Positions 41,884 to 50,607 of a stretch of 64,000 bases of DNA are shown piece by piece. This DNA comes from CAYMCO01 sp964388955 (lineage in GTDB: Bacteria; Chloroflexota; Anaerolineae; Anaerolineales; E44-bin32). The notes beneath the pieces were generated by a model, which saw only the letters and a program-made list of their open reading frames with translations, had not been told where the DNA came from and searched no databases. Position numbers and translations under genes: made by a program. Location of the stretch: contig CAYMCO010000012.1 in NCBI GenBank assembly GCA_964388955.1, positions 1 through 64,000 on the forward strand. Direction: 5' to 3'. Every line of letters starts with the position of its first letter. The stretch's first letter is position 1.

Positions 41884-44800
41884 CTATTTGAGCGCCAGCT
41901 CGCGCTCCACCTCATCCAGACGCATGCTGATCACCCGGCTGGCCGAGTCGGAGCCCATCGTGATCCCGTACACCACCTCGGCCGCTTGCACGGTCTGCCG
42001 GGCATGGGTGATGAGAATGAACTGTGTGTCCTCGCTCAGCTCCTGCAGCATCTCGCGGAAGCGCACGATGTTGATCTCATCCAGCATGGCGTCCACTTCG
42101 TCCAAGACACAGAAGGGCGTCTTGGAGACCTTCAACAGCGCGAAAACGAGCGAGATGGCCGTCAAGCTGCGCTCCCCGCCGGAGAGCATCGCCAACGTCT
42201 GCTCCCGCCGACCCGGCAGGCGCGCTTCTATCTCGATTCCCATATCGTTGATGTCCGCCCCGCCATCCAGCACCAGCCGGGCCGAGCCGCCGTCAAACAA
42301 ACGCCGGAAGTAGCTCTTGAAGTTCTCCGCCACTTCCTCAAAGGTGCGCCGGAACTCCCGCTCCATGAGCTCATCCAGTTCCCCGATCACCTCACCGAGC
42401 TGCCCTTCGGCGCCTTTCAAGTCCGCCAGTTGGGCCGTCAGGAATTCGACGCGCCGCTTCAGGTCTTCATATTCGCGTTGAGATTCAGGGCTCACCGAGC
42501 CCATGCGCCGCAGTTGGGCGCGCAGGTTATTGACCTGCTCGCCGTATTCCTCGGGAAGGGTATTCACGCGCGGCAGCCGTTCGAACAACCCCTCCAGGAT
42601 GAGCTGCTGCTGCCCATCATCCTCATCCTGGTCGGCGAAGAGGACCAGGCCGAAATCGTCCTCGATGCGCCGCTTCATACTGTTGAGTTCCTCTTCGCGC
42701 CGGGCCAGCTCAATCTGCAGCCGGGAGAGGTCCGCTTCGGCGCGCTCCAACTCTTCGCGTCTTGTGCTCTCGGTCTCTTCCAACACGGCGCGCTCGCTCT
42801 CCGCCGCAGAAAGCCTCTCATCCAGAGGCTGTATCTTGTCCCGCAGCGCGCCCACCTCCACATCCAGTTCGCTCACACGTCTCTGCGCCGCCGCAATCTC
42901 CGGCGCCAAGTGTGACCTCTCGGCTTCATTGGCACGAAGCCGGCCTTCCCACCCTGCCAGGTCGCCCTCCACTCGCCGGAGCTGATCCTCCAGCTCCGTC
43001 ACCCGGCGCTCGGCTGCTTGCATCACAGAGCGTCGCGATTCAAGCCATCGCTCAAGCTCTTCACGCCCGGGGTCGGATTTCAGGCTCTCCAAATCGCGTT
43101 CGAGGCGCGCCAGTTGCTGGCCCAGCCGCTCCTTCTCCGTCTTGGCCTCCGCTATCCGCTTGACAAATGCCTCGTCCTCGCGCTGAAGACTGCTCAGGTC
43201 CCGCCGGCAAACCTCCAACCCCTGTTTCCTGGAAGCCTGGCCCCTCTTTGCTTCGGCCTGCGCCTGGCCGGCCCGCTCCAGGCGCAAGCGCGCTTCACTT
43301 TCACCCTTCAGCGCCCGTGAGATCCCCTGGCGTGCAACCTCCACCTCGGCTTTGGTCCGGGCCAGCGCGTCTTCCAGGCCACCCACCTCCTGCTCTGCCG
43401 ACTGAAGCTTTGCTTCAACCGTTTTCAACCGCTTCACCAAGTGCTCCACGCTCGGCTCGGCACGGTGGCTTGCGCCGTTGACGCCCACGAGCACCAATCC
43501 CGTGGAATGGAACACCTCGCCCGCCAGAGTGACCACGCGGCCGTCCAAAGGCAGACCCGGCAGCAGCCGGTGGGCGGCGGCCCGATTCTCCACAATCAAG
43601 GTGCGGCTCAGAAGCAAATGGGCGAGATCCTCATATTCGGGTTGGCACTCGACCATGTCCGTCGCGTTGCCCAGGCAGCCGGGGTCTTGAGGGGCGCCCA
43701 GCAGAAATGGCTGGCGCGCCGGTTTGATGGGCGCCAAGGCCGCTTTATTTCCCCTCGCGCGCGCCTGCAGCCAATCCAGCGCCCCGGCCACATCCTCGCG
43801 CGATCGAAACGCCAGCCCGCTGCTGAACTCACCCAAGGCGGCCTCGATGGCCGTCCGGTACTTCTCAGGCGATCGCACACCTTGATGAAGCTCTCCCACT
43901 AGCCCGTTGAGCTCTCCGCTGCGTGCTGCCTGCATCAGGCGCTCAGCGGTGCGCTCCAGCGCCTCCGGCTGATCCCGCAGCGCTTTCAACCCAGCCGCGA
44001 TCTTCTCGCGTTGCTCCCTCAGCGCTGAGCGCCGTTCTCGCGATTGATCACGGTCGCTCTCCAGATCCGCCAAGCGGTCCTGAAGGCCCTCAAGGGACGC
44101 CTCGGCCTGGGCGCGCTGCCCCTCGGCCTTGGCCAGCGCCGCAGCAGCCCCCTCATATTCATCTCCTGCATCGGCGAGGCGCGTCCTCCCTTTCGCCAGC
44201 CCCTCCTGGATGGTCGAGAGCTTCTCCGCCAAGGCGCCCTGCTCGCCCCGATTGCGATCCAGTCTGGCCTGCAGCGAAGCTGCGCCGGCCACTTTGGCTT
44301 CCACAGCTTGGCGCAGCGTCTGGACCTGCTTCTTCAGCCCGGGCCCCTGACCGGGTTCCAAGCCTTCGCCCTCGCCGAAGGCGGCCAAAGCCTCTTCGGC
44401 CGATCGGACCGCCTCTTCCCGCTCCTGGTGCTCCTCACGAGCAGAAACCAGGATCGCCTCCAGCTCTTCCTTGCGCGCCTGCGCGCTCTCCAGCTCCTGC
44501 CGCAAGAGGCCCCCTTGCTCCTCCAGCCCCCGCAGCCTCTCCTGCGTGACAGCAAGTCGCCGGACATGCGATTCCCGCTCGGTGTTCAAGGTTGTGACCT
44601 GCTGTGAAAGCGCGTGCATCTCCGTCCGCCGCTCGCCAATGAGCCGGCGGATCGCCGCCAGGCGCAAGTTCTCCCCTTGCTGGCTTCGGCGGAGCTGTTC
44701 GCTGCGCGCGGTCTGCTCACGGGTCTGCCCGCCGATGCGCTCGACCTCATCGCGCAGCTTGTGCCATTGATATCCATACCATTGGCGAAGGGCGGATCTG

Positions 44801-45504
44801 AGCTCCTCTCGCACCATGCTGTGGCTGGCCGCCCGCTCCGCCTGGCGCTTCAGCCGCCGTAGGGTTGGCTTGAGCTCGGCGAGAATATCCTCCACCCGCT
44901 CCAGATTGCGCTTCGTCCTCTCCAGCCGCCTCTCGGCCTCCTCCCGTCGGATACGGTACAGGCCGATGCCTGCTGCCTCCTCGAACAGCTCGCGGCGCTC
45001 GCTTGCCCGCAGCGCCAACGCCGCATCGACCATCCCTTGGCCAATGACCGTGTAGGTCCGCTGGGCCAAGCCCGATTCGGCCAGCAACTCCTGGATATCG
45101 CGCAGGCGCACTTTCTGCCCGTTGAGCAGATATTCGTTCTGGCCGTCCCGGTATGCCCGGCGGCCGATGCTCACTTCGCTGTAGTCAATCGGCAGCCACT
45201 CGTCGATGTTGTTGAAAGTGATGGTCACCCCGGCCATGCCCGCGCGCGCCCGCGATTCCGATCCGGAGAAGATCATGTCCTCCGTGCGCTTGCCGCGCAG
45301 CAAGCTGAAGGACTGCTCCCCCAGCACCCAGCGGATGGCATCCGCGATGTTGGATTTGCCTGTGCCGTTCGGACCAACGATGGCGGTAATGGAGGGGCCG
45401 AAGACAAATCCAGTCTTGCTTGCGAAGGTCTTGTATCCCTGCAGATCAAGAGATTTGAGCAGCGGGATCCTTTCGCTCTCGGAGGGCGCCCCACGTCTAC
45501 TCAT
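41884..45504 (-). CDS. smc: Chromosome segregation ATPase SMC
   Basis: This 1206-residue protein matches bacterial SMC length. Walker A GPNGTGKSN lies about 32 residues from the start. Two long coiled coils flank a hinge near the middle (about residues 510-660). The C-terminal head has the ABC signature LSGGERSLTAISLVFALL and Walker B FCVLDEVDAMLD. SMC dimers organise and condense the nucleoid with ScpA/B. The ATG at 45504 is chosen because it places the LKSLDLQGYKTFA strand at the N-terminus; the longer frame upstream is the rnc gene in another frame. It overlaps rnc by 8 bases. The rnc-smc pairing is common in bacteria. Confidence 0.95.
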   Translation of the reverse strand: MSRRGAPSESERIPLLKSLDLQGYKTFASKTGFVFGPSITAIVGPNGTGKSNIADAIRWVLGEQSFSLLRGKRTEDMIFSGSESRARAGMAGVTITFNNIDEWLPIDYSEVSIGRRAYRDGQNEYLLNGQKVRLRDIQELLAESGLAQRTYTVIGQGMVDAALALRASERRELFEEAAGIGLYRIRREEAERRLERTKRNLERVEDILAELKPTLRRLKRQAERAASHSMVREELRSALRQWYGYQWHKLRDEVERIGGQTREQTARSEQLRRSQQGENLRLAAIRRLIGERRTEMHALSQQVTTLNTERESHVRRLAVTQERLRGLEEQGGLLRQELESAQARKEELEAILVSAREEHQEREEAVRSAEEALAAFGEGEGLEPGQGPGLKKQVQTLRQAVEAKVAGAASLQARLDRNRGEQGALAEKLSTIQEGLAKGRTRLADAGDEYEGAAAALAKAEGQRAQAEASLEGLQDRLADLESDRDQSRERRSALREQREKIAAGLKALRDQPEALERTAERLMQAARSGELNGLVGELHQGVRSPEKYRTAIEAALGEFSSGLAFRSREDVAGALDWLQARARGNKAALAPIKPARQPFLLGAPQDPGCLGNATDMVECQPEYEDLAHLLLSRTLIVENRAAAHRLLPGLPLDGRVVTLAGEVFHSTGLVLVGVNGASHRAEPSVEHLVKRLKTVEAKLQSAEQEVGGLEDALARTKAEVEVARQGISRALKGESEARLRLERAGQAQAEAKRGQASRKQGLEVCRRDLSSLQREDEAFVKRIAEAKTEKERLGQQLARLERDLESLKSDPGREELERWLESRRSVMQAAERRVTELEDQLRRVEGDLAGWEGRLRANEAERSHLAPEIAAAQRRVSELDVEVGALRDKIQPLDERLSAAESERAVLEETESTRREELERAEADLSRLQIELARREEELNSMKRRIEDDFGLVLFADQDEDDGQQQLILEGLFERLPRVNTLPEEYGEQVNNLRAQLRRMGSVSPESQREYEDLKRRVEFLTAQLADLKGAEGQLGEVIGELDELMEREFRRTFEEVAENFKSYFRRLFDGGSARLVLDGGADINDMGIEIEARLPGRREQTLAMLSGGERSLTAISLVFALLKVSKTPFCVLDEVDAMLDEINIVRFREMLQELSEDTQFILITHARQTVQAAEVVYGITMGSDSASRVISMRLDEVERELALK

Positions 45505-46201
45505 ACTTCGACGATTCCCGTTCAGCGAGGCCGGCGAGGGCATTCTCGGCCGCCCGCTTGGCCGCCTCCTGTTTGCTGTGACCCCTGCCCCGCCCACGGC
45601 TGATGCCTTGCACCCGCACCTCCACCAAGAAGACGCGCTCGTGATCGGGCCCGTTCTCTTCCAACGTGTGGTACACCGGTGTCTCCCCCATCTCCGCCTG
45701 GGCCCACATTTGCAGCCGGCTTCGCGCGTCCACCAGCAGCGATTCGTCCAGGATATCCGCCACCGCCGCATCCAGATGGGGCTCCATGAATGCCTCCACA
45801 GCAGGGAAACCGGAATCGATGTATAGGGCGCCGATCAGCGCCTCAAAAGCGTTGCACAGAAGCGCCGGTCGCTCCCGCCCTCCGGAGGCGTCCTCCCCAT
45901 GTCCCAAGAAAAGCGCCTCACCCAGGTGGATTTCCTGAGCAAAGCGCGCCAGCTGTTCCGTTCGCACCAGAGCCGAACGCAACCTTGTCAGCCCGCCTTC
46001 ATCCAGCTCCGGGAAGCGGCGGAATATCCAGGCCCCGATCAGGAAATCCAGCGCGGCATCCCCCAAGAATTCGAGGCGCTCATTGTCCTCGGCCACCTCC
46101 GGGTTCTCATTGACAAAGGACCGATGCGTGAGGGCTCGAGTGAGCAGCCTCATATCCTGGATTTCCAGCCCCGCCTGGCGAGAAAACTCTTCTGGCGACA
46201 A
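45497..46201 (-). CDS. rnc: Ribonuclease III
   Basis: This 234-residue endoribonuclease cleaves double-stranded RNA in rRNA and mRNA processing. The signature NERLEFLGDAALDFLIG is near residues 41-57. The second acidic cluster, FEALIGALYIDSG, lies near 115-127. A C-terminal dsRNA-binding domain ends with GRGRGHSKQEAAKRAAENAL. All catalytic Asp/Glu positions appear intact. Its stop overlaps the smc start by 8 bases, so the two are translationally coupled. A 90-base gap separates it from fabF, which ends at 46291. Confidence 0.95.
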   Translation of the reverse strand: MSPEEFSRQAGLEIQDMRLLTRALTHRSFVNENPEVAEDNERLEFLGDAALDFLIGAWIFRRFPELDEGGLTRLRSALVRTEQLARFAQEIHLGEALFLGHGEDASGGRERPALLCNAFEALIGALYIDSGFPAVEAFMEPHLDAAVADILDESLLVDARSRLQMWAQAEMGETPVYHTLEENGPDHERVFLVEVRVQGISRGRGRGHSKQEAAKRAAENALAGLAERESSKYE

Positions 46202-46290
46202 GTCGATCTCCTCATTCTGACCGAGATCGACGGACCGCCATGCCGATTCCGGTCAAAATGAATGAAATTCCTGTATTCAAAGGTGTGATT

Positions 46291-47532
46291 CTACCGTGAG
46301 TAGGCGGCCAGCGCTAGGACCGCGTTGTGCCCACCGAAACCAAACGCGTTGTTGACGGCCACCTCCACTGAGGTCGGCCGGGCGTGGTTGGGCACATAGT
46401 CCAGGTCACACACCGGATCCGGGTTGTGCAGATTGATCGTGGGGGGGATCAAGTTCTCGCGGATGGCCCGCACGCAAATGATCGCTTCCAGCGCGCCCGT
46501 GGCGCCCATCAAGTGCCCCGTCATGGATTTTGTGGAGGACACGGGCACGCGGTATGCGTCTTCCCCGAATACGGCCTTGATGGCCGCCGTCTCGGCGGCG
46601 TCATTCAGTACGGTCCCGGTTCCATGGGCGTTGATGTAGTCCACATCCTGCGGTCTCAAGCTCCCAGCCGCCAGGGCCCGCCGGATCGCCGCCGCCCCCC
46701 CTTCCCCGCCTTCCGGCGGGGCTGTGATGTGGTGGGCATCGGCGGAGGATCCATAGCCAACCAACTCCGCCAGGATCTCTGCATCTCGCTCCTGAGCGAT
46801 CTCAAGCGCCTCCAGGGCCAGCACCGCGGCGCCCTCCCCCATCACCAAGCCGTCCCGGTCTCGGTCGAAAGGCGCTGGCGTGGGCGTTTCCGCGCCGTCC
46901 CGGCGCGACAGCGCGCCCATGCGGTCGAACACCGCCAAGCCCAGCTCCGTCACGGTCGCCTCGGAAGCGCCCGCCAGGGCCGCATCAACCACCCCGGTCT
47001 GGATCAACATCGCCGCTTGCCCGATGCTGTCCCCGCCTGAGGCGCAGGCGGAGGCGATGGAGAACGAAGGCCCCTTGATGCCCAATTCGATTCCGATTCG
47101 ACCCGACGCTCCATTTGGCATGTACATCGGTATGGAGAACGGACTCACCCGTCTCGGCCCCTGCTCCCGCAGGGTGTCCGCAGCCTCAATGATGGTCCCC
47201 AATCCGCCCACCGCGGAGGAGACGATAATCGCCACGCGGCCGGCGTTGGCGGTGGTGATCTTCATCCCAGACTGCCGCAGAGCCTCCCTCACGGCCGCAA
47301 AGGCTAGCTGCTGGAAACGATCCGTGCGTCTTGCATCCTTGGGGTCCATGTAATCCGTCGGCTCGAATCCCTTGACCTCCGCCGCGATGTGGACCTCAAG
47401 CTGCGAATGATCGAACAGGCTGATCGGCCCGACCCCCGACCTACCATGAACCAGATTGCGCCAAGTTTCCTCAACGTCCAACCCCAACGGGTTCACCGTC
47501 CCCATGCCGGTGATTACAACTCGACGAGTCAT
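46291..47532 (-). CDS. fabF: 3-oxoacyl-ACP synthase II
   Basis: This 413-residue condensing enzyme elongates acyl-ACP with malonyl-ACP in fatty-acid synthesis. The nucleophile lies in SIASACASGGDSIG (Cys). The two histidines lie in YINAHGTGT and KSMTGHLMGA, giving the Cys-His-His triad. The C-terminal GFGGHNAVL is typical. The ATG at 47532 (MTRRVVITGMGTVNPLG) matches the family N-terminus, and GGAGG lies 11 bases upstream; the longer frame is rejected. It lies 50 bases downstream of the threonine-synthase-like gene. No acyl-carrier-protein gene is adjacent here. Confidence 0.95.
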   Translation of the reverse strand: MTRRVVITGMGTVNPLGLDVEETWRNLVHGRSGVGPISLFDHSQLEVHIAAEVKGFEPTDYMDPKDARRTDRFQQLAFAAVREALRQSGMKITTANAGRVAIIVSSAVGGLGTIIEAADTLREQGPRRVSPFSIPMYMPNGASGRIGIELGIKGPSFSIASACASGGDSIGQAAMLIQTGVVDAALAGASEATVTELGLAVFDRMGALSRRDGAETPTPAPFDRDRDGLVMGEGAAVLALEALEIAQERDAEILAELVGYGSSADAHHITAPPEGGEGGAAAIRRALAAGSLRPQDVDYINAHGTGTVLNDAAETAAIKAVFGEDAYRVPVSSTKSMTGHLMGATGALEAIICVRAIRENLIPPTINLHNPDPVCDLDYVPNHARPTSVEVAVNNAFGFGGHNAVLALAAYSR

Positions 47533-47582
47533 CACTGCATGTGCCTCCGTCGGTATTGACAGTGCTTGCCAAACATGCCGAG

Positions 47583-48734
47583 TCAACCTGCGATTCGGCC
47601 AGGATCCTTCAACCCGGATCCCGTCAGGATTGCCACGATCGGCTCCTCGCATTCCCGCAGGATCGCCTGCAGGGCAGGCCAGACGAGTGCGGAGGTGGGC
47701 TCCACGAAGAAGCCCTCGTGGCCCAGCGCCGCCCGGCCGCGGATGATCTCGGCCTCCTCAGCCGCGATCATCCGTCCCGCATCCGACTTCAATATGGCCA
47801 GGATCGCATCGCCCCGCAGCGGACGCGCGATCCGCACCCCCTCGGCGATGGTTTCGCCTTCCCTCACCATGACCAGCCCCGCGGCGCCCGAGGCCTGAAC
47901 AGCCCAGATCGGCGCGCAGGCCCTCGCCTGCACCCCGATAAGCCGGGGCATGACTTCAATCTCTCCACTCTCCAGCAGGGCTCGAAACCCGGCATGCACG
48001 CCCAGGAATAAGGTTCCCTGCCCAACCGGCAGGATCACCGTGCCGGGAGCGCGCCCCAGTTGCTCCCGAAGCTCGAACGCCAGAGTCGCCATCCCCGCCT
48101 GCGCATGAGGCAGAAAGGCATGGCTGGCATACACCCGCCCCTCACCCGCCGCCCGGCGCACCGCGTCGGCTGCGGCGGCCCGGGGCCCCGGCACGGGGAT
48201 CACCTCTGCGCCGTAGCCGGCAATCTGCATCCGCTTGGGCCCCGCGGCATATTCCGGGACATAGATGCTGGCTCGGATTCCGGCGCGGGCCGCATAGGCG
48301 GCGAATGACGCCCCGGCGTTGCCGGAGGAATCCTCCACAGCTTCGTGAATCCCCGCCCCGGCAAGTGCACTCGTCAATATCGCGGAGCCGCGATCCTTGA
48401 AAGAACCGGTCGGATTCAGGTACTCGCACTTGAAATGGACTTCCCGCCCGTCCATGCGGAAGGGCACCAGGGGCGTCTCCCCTTCCCCCAGGCTGACGAA
48501 AGGGGCCCAAGGGGGCAAGGGTAGGCCGTCACGGAAGCGGCCAATGCCCAGGGCCCCGCTCTCCCCATCGCCACTGTGATAGGTGATGGCCCCATCCGCT
48601 ATTTCATACAAGCCCCCGCACTCCGGGCACCGGTACGGGAAACCCTCAAGCGGGAATCGCGATCCGCACTGGACGCAGAAGATCGGCCATTCCCACTCCC
48701 TGCCCCTCCCCCCGGGTTGGGATGCATCCCTCAA
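47583..48734 (-). CDS. thrC: Threonine-synthase-like PLP enzyme
   Basis: This 383-residue fold type II PLP enzyme has an N-terminal zinc-ribbon-like segment (CVQCGSRF and CPECGG, about residues 20-41). The PLP-lysine region is NPTGSFKDRGSAI, followed by DSSGNAGASFAAYAARAG. Such N-terminal Cys pairs occur in class 2 threonine synthases, which convert O-phosphohomoserine to threonine. A related PLP lyase acting on another substrate cannot be excluded. Its start overlaps the moaDE stop by 4 bases (ATGA), so it is cotranscribed with molybdopterin genes. The C-terminus ends LTGSGLKD, as in threonine synthase. Confidence 0.85.
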   Translation of the reverse strand: MRDASQPGGRGREWEWPIFCVQCGSRFPLEGFPYRCPECGGLYEIADGAITYHSGDGESGALGIGRFRDGLPLPPWAPFVSLGEGETPLVPFRMDGREVHFKCEYLNPTGSFKDRGSAILTSALAGAGIHEAVEDSSGNAGASFAAYAARAGIRASIYVPEYAAGPKRMQIAGYGAEVIPVPGPRAAAADAVRRAAGEGRVYASHAFLPHAQAGMATLAFELREQLGRAPGTVILPVGQGTLFLGVHAGFRALLESGEIEVMPRLIGVQARACAPIWAVQASGAAGLVMVREGETIAEGVRIARPLRGDAILAILKSDAGRMIAAEEAEIIRGRAALGHEGFFVEPTSALVWPALQAILRECEEPIVAILTGSGLKDPGRIAG

Positions 48735-49441
48735 CGCTTATCCCCCTCTTTGGGTGTATAGCCCCCCTCTACCCAGACCTCTCCGGTTGGGCCGACCTCC
48801 TTCTTCCAGATGGGGACGATCTGCTTTAGGCGGTCGATTCCATAGCGGGCGGCATCGAAGACACCAGAATCACGGTGCGGAGCGGTGCAGGCGACCAAAA
48901 CGGAAGGTACACCGGGATCGATATGCCCGAGCCGCTGCACCAGGGCGATTCCCTCCACCGAGGGCCAGCGTTCTCGTATTTCACCTGCAATCTGTTCCAA
49001 CTTGCCTTCCGCCATCTCCGCGTACGCCTCGTACTCCAAATGCTCGGTCTCCCGTTCCACGCCCCGTTCTGTGTGCCGTCTGACGATACCGGTGAACATA
49101 CACGCCGCCCCGGCCGTAGGAGAGACCAACTCCGTCAGGATGGCGTTCATGTCGAACGTCTCCCGCGTAAGACGTATGAGCGTCCTCTGGGCACCACGCC
49201 CGCCGCTCACCGGAGGGAAAAGCGCCACTTCATCCCCCTCATGCAGCTCCTCCTCCGGAAACGCGAACTCCCGATTCACCGCTGCCAGCGCGGTGGGCAG
49301 CGCCCTCGCCGCGTCAGGGTGCCTCTTCGCAACTGCATCACGCAGATCGGCGACCAAGGCACCCTCGGGCAGGTCCAGCTCATCCTCCCGCAAACCGGTT
49401 CGCTCCCGCAGTGTGGCGAAAAACAGCACTCGAACGCGCAT
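48731..49441 (-). CDS. MoaD-MoaE fusion, molybdopterin synthase
   Basis: This 236-residue protein joins both subunits of molybdopterin synthase. Residues 1-81 are a MoaD ubiquitin-like domain ending PPVSGG. Residues 88-236 are a MoaE domain with CMFTGIVRRHTE, AHRDSG-type CTAPHRDSGVF and KKEVGPTGEVWVEGG. The enzyme transfers sulfur to cyclic pyranopterin monophosphate. MoaD works through a C-terminal Gly-Gly thiocarboxylate, but here G80-G81 is internal, so cleavage after G81 would be needed for normal chemistry, as reported for the mycobacterial fusion MoaX. It starts 2 bases after the moaC stop and overlaps the thrC-like start. Confidence 0.92.
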   Translation of the reverse strand: MRVRVLFFATLRERTGLREDELDLPEGALVADLRDAVAKRHPDAARALPTALAAVNREFAFPEEELHEGDEVALFPPVSGGRGAQRTLIRLTRETFDMNAILTELVSPTAGAACMFTGIVRRHTERGVERETEHLEYEAYAEMAEGKLEQIAGEIRERWPSVEGIALVQRLGHIDPGVPSVLVACTAPHRDSGVFDAARYGIDRLKQIVPIWKKEVGPTGEVWVEGGYTPKEGDKR

Positions 49442-49443
49442 AC

Positions 49444-49932
49444 CTATTCCGCCTCCAGGATCACATCCCCGCTTTGGCCGCCGTGCTTCTCAACGAGACG
49501 GATGTCTGCGATACGGGCGGAACGCTCGATGGCCTTGATCATGTCGTACACGGTTAAGGCAGCCACCGAGACTGCGGTAAGGGCTTCCATTTCAACACCG
49601 GTGCGGGAGGTGGTGCTCACCTTCGCCCTGAGTGCGACCCCGGGAAGCGATTCTTCCAAACTGGCCGTGACCTCGATGTGTGTCAGAGCCAACGGATGGC
49701 ACAGGGGGATGAGCTCCGCGGTACGCTTCGCCGCCATCACTCCGGCGAGCTCCGCCACCGCGCGCACGTCCCCTTTCTTGACATCTCCGGCCTGTAGGCG
49801 GGCGAAGGTCTGGGGACTCGTAATCACCTCGCCCTTGGCGACGGCCCAGCGCTCGCTCTCCGGCTTTTCGCCGATATCTACCATTCGCGCCCGTCCGGAT
49901 GAATCGAGATGAGTCAGATGATCTTTGGACAT
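49444..49932 (-). CDS. moaC: Cyclic pyranopterin monophosphate synthase accessory protein MoaC
   Basis: This 162-residue enzyme acts with MoaA in the first step of molybdenum-cofactor synthesis. Family segments seen are HLDSSGRARMVDIGEKP near the N-terminus, KKGDVRAVAELAGVMAAKRT, the active-site region IPLCHPLALTHIEV and TGVEMEALTAVSVAALTVYDM. Length is normal. A TATAAT box lies 6 bases before the ATG and there is no ribosome site, so the mRNA is probably leaderless. It is the first gene of the moaC-moaDE-thrC-like operon. MoaA is not in the window. Confidence 0.95.
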   Translation of the reverse strand: MSKDHLTHLDSSGRARMVDIGEKPESERWAVAKGEVITSPQTFARLQAGDVKKGDVRAVAELAGVMAAKRTAELIPLCHPLALTHIEVTASLEESLPGVALRAKVSTTSRTGVEMEALTAVSVAALTVYDMIKAIERSARIADIRLVEKHGGQSGDVILEAE

Positions 49933-49938
49933 GACAGG

Positions 49939-49944
49939 ATTATA
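49939..49944 (-). promoter_or_regulatory. -10 box for a leaderless moaC transcript
   Basis: On the minus strand a perfect TATAAT is followed by CCTGTC and then the moaC ATG. The predicted start of transcription is at the ATG itself. The -35 region is not convincing. Confidence 0.6.
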
Positions 49945-50300
49945 CTGGACGCGGACCAGGAGCAGGGATCCGGGATATGCACTTCGCGTAGGGGGCAGTG
50001 ATTGGAGATCAGGTATTGGTCATAGGCTATCTGCGTGCAGCCATCACCATTCAGCCCATTGACGCTCTGAGAGTGGTTTCTTTGGGCTTGAGGGATCTTG
50101 GCCGATCGCCGACAGCCGATCGCCGACAGCCCGAAAACCTTCAACCCTCCAACCTGCAACCTCCGACCGAAATCTCCTCCGCACTTCAGCACCCCAGCTC
50201 CTCTGCTCGGCTCCCAGCTTACCGCTCACAAACCCCTGACTCCTGCCCACTGCGCATGGCGCACCGCGCATAACGCACAGCACACCTCTCATCCCCCATC
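49945..50300. other. Intergenic stretch with a 14-base tandem repeat
   Basis: There is no supported gene between the divergent moaC and rpmF promoters. A perfect tandem duplication, GCCGATCGCCGACA, occupies 50101-50114 and 50115-50128. The rest is low-complexity, CT-rich DNA with frames too short or repetitive to be coding. Confidence 0.6.
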
Positions 50301-50328
50301 TTGACACCCCTCGGGGCCTTGCTATAAT
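50301..50328 (+). promoter_or_regulatory. Consensus promoter of rpmF-fabD
   Basis: Perfect TTGACA (50301-50306) and perfect TATAAT (50323-50328) are separated by 16 bases, 50 bases before the rpmF start. Such a consensus match suits a highly expressed ribosomal-protein gene. Confidence 0.8.
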
Positions 50329-50377
50329 GAACCCGCCTGCCGGATGGTAGGTGCTGTTTTCTGATGAAGGAGCACGA

Positions 50378-50563
50378 ATGCCACCACTGCCAAAGAGGAA
50401 GACCTCGAAGGGACGCCGGGATCGCCGGAGGGCCCATCACTCACTTGAGCCACGTCACTTGGTCGAGTGCACCAACTGTGGGAATAAACATCTGCCTCAT
50501 CACGTTTGCCCCCATTGCGGCCACTACGCGGGCCGAGAGGTCATTGAGATCGAGCGGACCTGA
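50378..50563 (+). CDS. rpmF: 50S ribosomal protein L32
   Basis: This 61-residue ribosomal protein has the L32 N-terminus PPLPKRKTSKGRRDRRRAHH, followed by a zinc-binding ribbon of two CxxC pairs (CTNCGN and CPHCGH). This is therefore the zinc-containing (C+) form. AAGGAG lies 7 bases before the ATG; the upstream in-frame start is rejected. It is cotranscribed with fabD, which starts 44 bases later, an arrangement found in many bacteria where rpmF precedes fatty-acid synthesis genes. Confidence 0.95.
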   Translation: MPPLPKRKTSKGRRDRRRAHHSLEPRHLVECTNCGNKHLPHHVCPHCGHYAGREVIEIERT

Positions 50564-50607
50564 CCAGCAGACGGTCAGCGCCCGATCCCACCAATCGCCA
50601 ACAGAAT

